In this document: in pieces, positions 52,801 through 62,100 of the stretch
Numbering within the stretch: position 1 is the stretch's first letter
Layout of the letters: each line of letters begins with the position of its first letter
Assembly (NCBI GenBank): GCA_016165875.1
Contig: JABBOT010000012.1
Coordinates: 10,812,136-10,876,135 of the forward strand
Direction: 5' to 3'
DNA length: 64,000 nucleotides
Origin: Acanthopleura granulata
Lineage: Eukaryota > Mollusca > Polyplacophora > Chitonida > Chitonidae
Notes under the pieces: model-generated
Database searches by the model: none
Told to the model about the DNA's origin: nothing
Seen by the model: only the letters and a program-made list of their open reading frames with translations
Made by a program: the position numbers and the translations under genes

Positions 52801-53181
52801 TATATTTATTGTCCTGTAGATTGTCGCTGGTGCCCTTATTGACCATGCGTCAGCCACTGGCAGGGTATTACCCAGAGTACCCAGGTTTGGGAAAGACAAG
52901 GTGGGGGCTAATACTGCAGAAAGATTTGACTTTTTGCAAAAGGGACTACTGACTGAACTGACTAAATGTTTTAAATAGTTCTCATTGCCGGATGTTAAAT
53001 TCACTTCACATGTATTTTTCAGTATTTTACAAACAGTTTGTTTGGACTAAAAAAAACTCTCTTTGTGATTTTCCAGGTGTTTCAAAAAGAACAGTTGCAG
53101 AAACTGTTAAGAAGTTTGCAAGAATCTTCTGTTGCACTTTTGAATCAGAACTTGGACCCTCTTGGATACGAGATGTTGTGA
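34856..53181 (+). CDS. NUP107: Nuclear pore complex protein Nup107
   Basis: About 25 coding exons: 34856-34896, 36642-36743, 37189-37343, 38054-38163, 38824-38896, 39205-39361, 39887-40025, 40867-40938, 41576-41664, 41915-41990, 42320-42433, 43309-43485, 44188-44393, 45005-45053, 45182-45251, 45713-45831, 46384-46519, 47641-47804, 48267-48369, 48896-48984, 49937-50008, 50240-50413, 51078-51143, 51922-52083, 53077-53181. All phases join from exon 3 on. The exon 2 end and exon 3 start are uncertain (alternatives 36721 with 37176). Total about 939 aa; human Nup107 is 925. Family matches include [15 protein letters not shown] (exons 8-9), [13 protein letters not shown] equivalent (12), YAALSGNL (13), LGDIDG (15), [10 protein letters not shown] (18), DWLVFD and AEALKQAN (19), [10 protein letters not shown] (21), YNVLLF (23), VLCFLLHT (24) and LDPLGYE near the C-terminus. 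It is a helical scaffold of the Y (Nup107-160) complex. AATAAA at 53518-53523 is a likely poly(A) signal. Confidence 0.97.
37605..37688 (+). repeat. SINE 3' fragment in NUP107 intron 3
   Basis: TTTCCTCCCACCATAATGCTGG, then AACACCAATCAGATAAATAA. It has only the 3' part. Confidence 0.8.
39480..39886 (+). repeat. Diverged copies of NUP107 exon 7 acceptor region
   Basis: Three degenerate copies precede the real acceptor of exon 7 (CTCTCAG at 39880-39886, then ATACCAGGCCTGTGAG). They are CTCCCTCAGTTACCAGACTGTC at about 39511, TCTCTCAAGTACAAGACTGTC at about 39781 and CCTCTCAGATACCAGGCTGTCAG at about 39827. Each pairs a pyrimidine tract with the exon's first bases. Confidence 0.7.
42508..42805 (+). 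repeat. 73-bp minisatellite in NUP107 intron 11
   Basis: Four units. The landmark CTCAACTGAG recurs at 42581, 42654 and 42727, with a variant at 42508, so the period is exactly 73 bp. Units contain GAGACAAGAAGAAAAAAA and GTAGCAACCTCATCGTGTCA. Confidence 0.93.
43026..43301 (+). mobile_element. SINE with target duplication at NUP107 exon 12 acceptor
   Basis: Full-length sense-oriented SINE (43038-43289) with tRNA-like A box (TGGCTCAGTTG) and B box (GTGAGTTCAAGGCC). It is bounded by a 12-bp target-site duplication, TTTTCATCTGTC, at 43026-43037 and 43290-43301. The right copy is followed by CTGGCAG and exon 12, so the duplicated target is the pyrimidine tract of the acceptor. Confidence 0.93.
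46871..47138 (+). repeat. SINE copy in NUP107 intron 17
   Basis: Near full length, sense. Flanked by AAACTGAGATGC (46859-46870) and AAACTGAGCTGC (47139-47150), an 11-of-12 target-site duplication. It has the B box GTGAGTTCAAGTCC and the 3' end TAAGTGAAATATTCTTGAGT. Confidence 0.93.
49462..49722 (+). repeat. SINE copy in NUP107 intron 20
   Basis: Sense orientation, near full length, B box ATGAGTTCAAATCC, 3' end GTATAAGTGAAATATTCTTG. A 40-bp body fragment of the same family (GTGGGAAGGTCTGCCAGCAA) also occurs at 50088-50125 in intron 21. Confidence 0.9.
51601..51921 (+). repeat. Three partial copies of NUP107 exon 24 start
   Basis: Units begin at about 51601, 51709 and 51818, then the true exon at about 51924 (period 106-109 bp). 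Each carries about 70 bp matching exon 24 (GGTGATGAAGGCAGTG, CCCTGAGGACACTCTG, CCTGTGTTTTCC) followed by intron-like TGATCCTGTCC and TAATGTTGTTGTTG. The real exon uses TTGTAG before AGTGGTGATGAG and continues past CCTGTGTTTCC in frame. At least copy 2 hits an in-frame stop (CTCTGA), so these are unlikely to be coding. Confidence 0.9.
52560..52800 (+). repeat. 72-bp minisatellite in NUP107 intron 24
   Basis: About three units. The landmark GATTTC recurs at 52608, 52680 and 52752, with TTGCTCACC and AAACCACT in each. Confidence 0.85.
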
Positions 53182-53517
53182 ATATGGGACTTGCAGGGGA
53201 CATAACTATCAACTTGTCATTAATTCATTCAATGGAAGAAATGCCCGCCTTACTGGGGATCAATACTTTAGCCAACACAAAAAAAATCAATCCTGCATTA
53301 AACTGTCTTTTCACTGCCAAGATGTTTTGAAAAAGAGAATGCATTGTAGGAACCAAATATCATCATTGTTTGAACAGATGTGCCAGAAAAGAAAAGTTCA
53401 AAATAATACTGAAAGGCCAGCATTTTCTTGTTGTGTCACCACACATTTTCTTGGCACTTCATGAATCTTACCATCAGAGTATCAACCAATCCGATTCATA
53501 ATCATTTGTAAATTAAT

Positions 53518-53523
53518 AATAAA
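53518..53523 (+). terminator. NUP107: Candidate NUP107 poly(A) signal
   Basis: AATAAA, 337 bp after the NUP107 stop codon. Confidence 0.5.
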
Positions 53524-55296
53524 ATTGAATTCGTTACACATTTGGTAGTTACTGAATTGTTCGGGTTTTTTTTTATCACGTCTTCCATGTTCCATGTTAA
53601 ACCTGGAATATTGCTCGTAGCGTTCAAGACACCAGTTTGGGTCAGACAGTAGATCTTGTGTTTGAGGACAGCTCTCACTACATGTGGTTTGCAGAAGCTT
53701 TCTGAGGCTCAGTTTGAGTAAACTTTCTTCAGTTGCGACATCAAACACAAAATCTGGTAAATACCTCAATGAGTAGTTGGTTCTTTTTCAGCAAAATGGT
53801 CAGGGGAAAATTTTCAGAGATATGAGAATGTCAAGGGGTTGGTACGTTACTTCTCTTTAAGCATTCAATGTACACTTAAAATGAAACTGTATCTGAGGGA
53901 ATTTGACAAGAGGCCTGTTTTCTCTGGTTAGATGTGACAAACTCTTTAAAATCAGATCCTTAACACTGGCTGCTCCATGCCACTGGGATCTGACACGTCC
54001 ATTGTTTATTGTCTTCTGAGGAATTATGGGAGCCCTTCCAGAAGTAATGTTTAACCAATCAGCACATTCTTATTATGACCACTCAATCAGTACATGAATT
54101 ATGATTCTTTTCAACTCTAAACCCCAGCAAAAGCGCCCTTGCAGCTTGGCATATATGCTGGCATTCATCAAGATTAACACCAGCTGGCCTGGCCACAATG
54201 CTTACGCTGAGATCAGAAGTCTGTGATCTGTCAAAGCGATCATCAGCTACGCCTGGAGTTTCTGCCTCAGATCAAGAAGCTATCCACTGATTGGCTAATT
54301 GAATTAATCCTCAGAAAACATTTAGCATTGGCGGTGCGTCAGATCATCTTTGCGTAGCGGCCTCACAACTTGATTTTAATGAGATTGATGGAACTGTGAG
54401 CCAACTACATGTATCTCACTGTTTTCGCTGCTCTCATTTCACCCTTCATACTGTACTCTGTTGTATTGTTGAATTTTTGGGCTTATTATTTTCGCTAAAG
54501 ACTATTGCAAATACCTTAGGGTATGCCCAGTACTGGTCAGCCTGATGCCTGTATGTGGGATTGGGTGAGGTGTCATATCTGGTGTCTGCCTTCGGGTTCC
54601 AGCTATGTAAATACATTTTCATTGGGACCAGCCTGCTACAAGAGGTTAACATCACAAAATGACCTGAATGCATTGTGACATCATAAACAGACAAACAACC
54701 CAAATCAGGCCAGGATAAAATTCAATAAATAAAACCTCAATGCCACATACTGTACAGCTTGTTAGCAGAGAAGAAATAAATGTCAAAAAACATAACTCAG
54801 AACGTTTAAAGAGAATTTCATTAATACTTTATTTTTCTCTGTTAAAGAGTAGTGAGCAAAATCCATTTGTTTGGCAATTAACAAGACACATTGTCAAAAT
54901 AACATGTTTAAATAATATATATATTGTTAAAAAATGTATCACAGGTAGGAATTAACATCACATTTAAATTAATATGAAAACAAATTCTTTATATAAAAAG
55001 AGTTCTATGTAATATGAGCAACAGCTTATCTATGATGGTATGCTTCTGGTGAACACATCATTGTCAGGCGTTCTACAAACTTTTGCCACTTGATTGGTTT
55101 AATACTGTTAGATTGATTGGTGGATTCTTATGCAATAATATATCCATAATATTTCAATATAATTTGTACTTTTATAAATACAGGTAAGGCAGAGTGGACT
55201 GTTGTCTCACTCATTTAATATGCATATAATTGATAATTTCAAAATTCATGTATGATGTTAATTTGATGTCCTCATTTTTTTGGCTCCTAGAAAGTC
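53524..55296. other. Intergenic, convergent gene ends
   Basis: No exon recognised between the NUP107 3' end and the 3' end of the minus-strand gene at 55457. AT-rich, with short open frames only. Confidence 0.5.
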
Positions 55297-55302
55297 TTTA
55301 TT
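55297..55302 (-). terminator. Candidate poly(A) signal of minus-strand gene
   Basis: AATAAA on the minus strand, about 155 bp after the stop at 55457. Confidence 0.5.
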
Positions 55303-55456
55303 TCTGTCATGCGCAATTTCATGGAATCGTAAGATAAGGGTAATGATTATCTTTCTACCATTTTAAACAACTTAAACATGTCAGCGATACAAACTACTGA
55401 GCACAGTATGTGAAATACTCAGAACAACCTTCACATGTTCAAAACTAGAGCTACAG

Positions 55457-58400
55457 CTATTGATCTACACGTGGCATGTCAGTTGCATTAACATGGTTAG
55501 TTGCCATAGTTACGGATTGATACCCAGATGTCGTATGTTTTGTTTCTTGAAGTATGTTGTTATCATTTTGACATTTTGGACCGGGCTGTGCAATTCTGTT
55601 TTGGCTGTGTGAATTTGTCAAGCCTTGAGCTGTCTCCCTTGATGCAGTTGTAGGTGGCCATGTTACGTTGCAGTTCTCTGTGCTCCAGGTGGCTTGAGTG
55701 CACTGATCCTTTGCTAAGTCCCTGTCTTGTTTCGCTAGACTACTGTAGTGGTCAATAAATCGCTGACTGTCCTCTGGGTTCATTCTGTCCCACACAAATG
55801 CTCCATGTCGCTGGGAAGAACATATATTTATTTAAATATTTTATCTTCATATTTTTACATGGACATAACATGTACTGTTGAAAGAAATTATCACAGGAGC
55901 TTGTTAATCAGCACAGATAATATTTGATCAAATGATATGCATACATTTATCTACAATGAGAGCTGGTACATTAAAAATGAAGTCAAAACTACCAGCCAGT
56001 GACATCGTGGAGTTAGTATGGATAACAACTTCTGATTTATTGGATCACAACGTTTTAATGTACATTCAAACATTAATGCGCGTTTCTTGTTAAAAATGTA
56101 TGTGGAAATGTTGCAAACCATAAATCCGAAGTTGTTATCCATCTAAAAACTATGAGATGTTACTCTGTAAACTTCTAAATGCCTCCTAAAGAAATTACAC
56201 AATCAGGATGCAAACTGTGCAAAATTCCTGTTTTGATGCGGCTCATCTGTGATAAAAACATTAAGTAAATTTTCAGTTCTTAGGTTTAATGTTAGCATCT
56301 TCTCAAGTGGGCTTCAAAGCTCAACCCTTCAAGCATCATTGTTAAGTCAGCCTAGTGAAAAAGCCAGAAATGAAAAATATATATCGTATTAAGTGAGATG
56401 CTCTAGCAATACTTTCTGTCAGGTTATGTACTCCCCTATCAACTGTAAAGAAATAATGAATTTTACTAGGGATGAAGTGTAAGGCTACTGCAGTTGCAGT
56501 TTGTTACCTTTCCTCTGATTGGATATGAGGGATCAAGACGACTGTTATACTGATGTTCATAGGACAGCCCTTCTTTCCACAGAGTCTGTTTTCCATCAGC
56601 TCCTCTAAGAAAATTCACTGGCACTGAAGACATAAAACACGGTTTGACAGGCTAAACATACAGGTTATGATGTGACAGGTGAAACATACACACTTATCAA
56701 TGTGTACCCATTTCCAATGGGCACTGCACATCTTTGACTTACATGTACATGTAGATGTACACAGGAGTGTTAAACTGAAATGTCAGAATCTGACCAGTTA
56801 CTGCTGGTTGGTTACTTCCTTCGTTAATTCTCCTGACCTGTCTGTAGACAAAAGCAAAAATAAAGAAATTGATTTTGTTCACTGTATTTCAGTACACTTC
56901 AGCTTTTTTTCTAAACTTGATGACTGGTGTCAAATGCACATTAAAAGTTGTAAAGAAAAATAAAGCCAATAAAGACAGGGTGGGTGAGACCTAAATGGCC
57001 ACAGCCATTTTTTGTTCTGATATGCTTGGTACATGTAGCTCTGTACAGTAGGTCAGCTTTTAATCTGGACTTCTTAAGAGGCCTTGAGGGGTGCCATACT
57101 TTCTCAGTGTACTGCATTTTGCTTATTTTAATGTCAACACCTTGGTTACTGTAATTCTTCAACACTTTTGCAAGGTGTTTATTCAAGCATATTGTGAAGG
57201 CATTATTCTATTCTGACTGATAAAATTAGACTTTTTGTGTAGCCCTGAAACTGGCCAATTCAACTAATATAGTTTTGTAAATCAAATGATAATGATAATA
57301 AATCTAATTAAAAATGTGCATAAATTGCACTGAAAGTTGATCTTTCATATGCGTAAAGGTTGAGGAATTAGGGTATTCAGCAACAAAAATGAAAAACATG
57401 TACATTTGGGTCTAGTGTTGACTTTCCTTTTTCAAAAAAAAGCCATTAGGTAGAAAGCAACATCAGTGTGATCATCATACCTGCTCCCTTGGAGGGTTCT
57501 TTATTGGGGTTAGAGGAGTGTCGGGTTGCGGCTGGCGTGATACCCTTTCGCTTCCTGAAGTCCTGTCTGAACGTGGTGTTGAGAGTGTAGGAAGGAGTCT
57601 CCAGAGGTTTGTCAGAGGTTCGTGACGGCCACCAGCTCTCCTGCTCCGCCCGTGTCTCATCCGTGTGTACACTACACATAGGCTCATTCAGTAAGAGGAC
57701 GTTATGACGGAGGAAATCCGTGGCTGCAGGGTGAGGACGGTTGGCCCTGTAGTCCGGGAGGCCTTTAGGAAGAGCCTGTGTTTCTCTGTCATATACATAG
57801 GGTGTTCGTTTCTGTACATGAAGTTCGTCATAAAAGGGTGCCTGAGTAGCAGAGCTTACAGGTTGTGTTCTGTGCAAACCTTCTGCTTCGGTGCTGATCA
57901 CACGAAAGGTGTCAGGACTGAAAAGAAAAATTAAGGTGCTATAAAAATGTGAATATCCACATATTTCGGCGGATTGTATGAGTATAATAGGCCTAATGAT
58001 CAAGCGTGGATCAATGCAGTTGTCAGGTCTTTGCCCAATGTACTTGTTTCTTCAGTTGTTCATATAAGTCTGGAGGTTTGTCAGATAACTATATGGCGTA
58101 GTGTAGTGATTTACTCTGGGCACTTTGGTAACTCATCTCTCTTACCCATAAACATGACTAATACTGTATCATATAAGTGGAAAATTCTTGAGTATGGCGT
58201 AAAACACCATTGGGATAAATAAATAAATACCGGTACCAGTACTGACCATATTATCAGAAACAGTTTGATGATTGTCTCAATTGTGCTGACATATTAAATG
58301 AAAGAATTATACAGGTAGACCCTAGTAGTAAACACATCCTTAATTATTGGTGACTGGCATAATCTGCTGTACCGGTAGTAATTTCAAAATTGTATGTTCC

Positions 58401-58828
58401 GTTATATGTCTCCTTGCCATGGGTCACCAAATATATGCAATAACAGTGCACAAGAGTAAAACTAAGAGCTGTTATTACACACTATTTGTTTTCGTGATTT
58501 ATTTATTTATAATATTATGATTTTTGTTTGTGATCTTTATTTTATTTTTTATTATTTTTTTTTTTGCATGAATTTTATAACTAAACTTACTAAGGATTAC
58601 ATGTCTGCTGCATATCATTAAATATCAGGTCTGCATGTACTTTACATATCTACAGGTTACACCGTACATGTACATGATGTAGGCCTACGGTACCGTATCC
58701 TAGTGTACTGGCGATGCACTGAAGGCTCTTGATTAATGACACAAATCTGTAACAAATGTCCGTTTAACTCACTTGTACTTATCGGTGACTCTCTTCTTTC
58801 TTGTTATTGGAAGAATCTGCACCGCCAT
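55457..58828 (-). CDS. Uncharacterised protein, probable ciliary gene
   Basis: Four exons (5' to 3'): 58773-58828, 57481-57917, 56508-56623, 55457-55810. All borders are GT-AG and the phases join (2, 1, 0), giving 320 aa. It starts MAVQILPITRKKR. The conserved-looking core has DTFRVISTEAEGLHRTQP, FLRHNVLLLNEP, a Tyr/Arg/Phe-rich stretch (TPSYTLNTTFRQDFRKR), GLSYEHQYNSRLDPSYP and GKRHGAFVWDRM. The last exon adds about 100 residues rich in Asn, Thr and Gln with little predicted order. There is no signal peptide or membrane segment. Many short Tyr/Pro/Arg motifs and modest size are typical of axonemal microtubule-inner proteins (CIMIP/SPMIP class), and the shared promoter with SPATA17 carries an X-box, so a cilium/sperm flagellum role is inferred. 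I cannot assign an ortholog with confidence. Confidence 0.85.
58130..58228 (+). repeat. SINE 3' fragment
   Basis: CATATAAGTGGAAAATTCTT, GAGTATGGCGTAAAACACC, then ATAAATAAATA. It lies in intron 1 of the minus-strand gene, antisense to it. Confidence 0.8.
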
Positions 58829-59151
58829 TGTCAAATTCTGCACCGCCACGACACTTAATTAATACCTAGTAAAACTGTTAAAACTTCGACGGTCGGTGAC
58901 AGCTACGGTCTGTCCGCCATATTGTTTGTGATTGCTATGGCAACCACTGCGTTAGCGAGCTGTCGACAACCTGTTCCAACCTGGGAAAACTGAGCAGGGT
59001 GGTTAAGAACACAGAATTCGTTTCAGCTGGTGTATGTAATGTTTTTTCGAAATATTTTATATCCAGGCTTAGGCTAAATCCCAAAAAGTAAAAAATTCAA
59101 GCGTAAATCTCCACAACAGGGAATCGACTTGACAGTTCAAAGGCGTGAGAA
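58829..59151. promoter_or_regulatory. Bidirectional ciliary promoter with X-box
   Basis: The 323 bp between divergent ATGs hold ATTGCTATGGCAAC at 58931-58944. Its complement, GTTGCCATAGCAAT, matches the RFX X-box (GTNRCC-N-RGYAAC type) with one weak position. TGTTTGT at 58923-58929, directly beside it, fits the forkhead (FOXJ1-type) motif. GCCATATTG at about 58917-58925 resembles a YY1 site. RFX and FOXJ1 are the known master regulators of motile-cilium genes in animals. Confidence 0.75.
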
Positions 59152-62100
59152 ATGGCCACCATGGTGAGACTGCTGTCGGAGGTGGATGGTATTATAGAAG
59201 ACACCTATCGGCGGAAAAAGTAAGAGAGTAAAGTCAAATTGGAAACGTGTCATAAAATTTCCATGTTTCATCATGGTTGGATTTGCTAACAGTGTTTAAA
59301 ATACGTGCTGTGATAAAGCCACAGGCAACGTTCGAAGCACCCCGCAGAACAACATCAACAACAACTTGAACACTCTCCGCATTTGAAAATCTATTCTTGC
59401 ATGTCTCTCACCGTCATAAGAATATGACATATAGTTAACATGTAGATATATTATTTAATTTTGTTTCTTACTATGACCTCAGTTATGATTCCGCTCGAGG
59501 CATGAATTTTTGTTATAATTTCTCAAATTAAAAAATACCAAGAGTAATAAAATATTTCTGTACGATAGATGTTTTGGCGGTAAAAAGACCCAGAAACCGA
59601 CTGTAAAACACTGAATGACTCGAGATTCGTTGTATTTTCAATGCTTTTTTCCCTCATATTTACAGTGAAGCAGAAGAAAACCGAGAGCTTGAATACAAGT
59701 CGATTGTGAGAATACAGGCTTGGTACAGGGCCACTGTTACAAGGGCATATCTGAAGTAAGAATATACCCAATAGCATATATATATAGGTCTACATGTCAA
59801 GCATTAATTTATAGGCTCCACAACAATTATAACTAATTTGGGGTCATATCTTTACGACCTTTACTTCAGTTAAATTAATCACAGAAGTCTTTTTTCAAGA
59901 ATAAGCCAAATCGGCATTGTAGAACCCTATGGAGATCATGCTGGTTTTGGACTAGACAGAGTGGGGGCTCGCGCGCCCAACAACATCAACAGCATTGTCA
60001 ACCCCTGTGAAATAACCGTGGTTCGCAAGAGCTCAAATACTGTCTCGTCCAAAAGCAGTGCAATCTCGAGAGATTTCTGGAATGCCGATGCAGCTTATTT
60101 CTGACAGCACTTGTGTGGCAGTCCTGGGATAGTTGAAGGACTGACTGCCAGTATGACATACTGCATACCTGTAGGTCTCAAGTTGAAAAGAAGGCTGTAC
60201 AATGTGCCAAAGGTTGATGATCCACCCCAGGCACTCCAGTTTTAATATGAGCTCCAAATAGTAAGCTTATTGATACAGTGTAAGTTTGAGATGTAACATT
60301 CTGGTGTAACATATTTTTCTGTGCTTAACATCTTGTCTCTGTGAAGACTTGATTTGAACACTGATTGTGTACAAGTGTATCTGTTAAAGCACACCTCTTT
60401 GATTCTAGTATAAATACCTGTGCAAATGTTTGTGGTAAATGTGACTATTTTCTGTGTGTAGACATTTGAGCAGGTTAGCCACAACAATACAGAGAACTTG
60501 GAGAGGCTTCCTGGGCAGGAGATATTTCAGAGGCTTGGTAAAGGTAAGAACCGTTTATTCTAATACAGATATTTTATACCAAACTGATAATCCTGTCTAT
60601 CCTTGTACTAGCAATGTATCTGTATATTTGCGATGCCAGCATTGTCCAATTTGCAAATGTAGTGCATAGTTTTTGGTTATGCCCACACTTTTTGTGCCCA
60701 CAGCAATACACATTGTGTTTTTGAAAAGTCAATAGGACAAATGGATGTGGAGAAAATCAAAAGAAAATCATAACATGTTACATGCAGTTGCCTTGGTTTA
60801 TCTTTTGGCCAATATTGTCATCATTTGTTAAATGTTTGTGAAAAATTATGCTTACTCATATCTTAATACGTTCCTTCTACAGGACAGTGTTTTCCAGATG
60901 AAGCTGAAACACTACAACACCAAAGCCACAAAGGTATGTCATGTTTAATAGTCACAGCCTGTGTAGGAGTTACACATGATGTATAAAAATTTGTTTTTTT
61001 TTGTAATAAATCTGTCATCTCCAGTCATAAACTTGTCATTTAATTGTGCCTGGTATTTATTTTGTTAGCTTTCTTTCATGAATTCAGGCAAGTTATATGC
61101 AGGAAAGAGGTGATGTTTTTGAGGGTATTATTTTTCTTTTGGGTATATTCTGTTGTTGCCTTAGAACTGTATTATTTTAAAATCATATATTAGTATGACA
61201 AGCTTTTATGGTCCTTGATTTAAAACCATATTTATTTATTTAACTTATTTAACTCAAGTTTACCCAGCTGATCATTAGATGAAATCGATTGGATGGAATA
61301 AGGCAGAGAACTGATAAGTAAATACCAGTTCACACACAATACCTCTGACCTGACCTCATCAAACCATACATGTGCTATATTGTTCCACAGGATATTTTCT
61401 GGGTGCCTCATTAAAAAGTAAAAATATACTAATGACTTTTTGACATTTTCAGATTCAGAAATGTTGGAGAGGATTTTATACCAGAAAGTATGTGTTTAAC
61501 TATTATAGCCGGAAACGTTACTTGGAAGCTCTACAGCTCAAAAACCGACAAGTCAGGTTTGTACCAAGGCATCCTTCAGGTTATCGCTCTCTATAATTTT
61601 TTTTTTTTTTTTAATATTTATCTGAAGATACATGTTCATTTGAAGTGTTCATTTTTTGAGTGTTAAATGTAATAAACTATTTGGAATATTAGCGCCTCAA
61701 TTTAGACATATCCATCAACAAAAAGAAGTTAAGCAAGATTATTTTTTTGATGTTCGTCAAGTTTTAAATTACACATTTGTTTTGAACTTCTCATTGCTAC
61801 ATATTTAAGCTTTGTATATTAATGTATTTGTATTTTTTATTTTGTATTTTAGTGAGTCATAAGTGTAAGCTATCATGTAAATCTAAGCCAGGCTATACAC
61901 ATCTTTTTCAGTGATCATTTCATGTGAATTGTGAAAGTGAGCACATGTACAAAGTGATATACAACAATTTTAATCATAGCACATTTTGAGAATGTATTCA
62001 TGTACCTTACCTGTAAGTGCCACAGAAGAACTCTCTACACCAAATCCTTGTTGTTTGTCCTGCCCAGGTCTGACTTGCAGGAGTTTGCTGAGCAGCAGCT

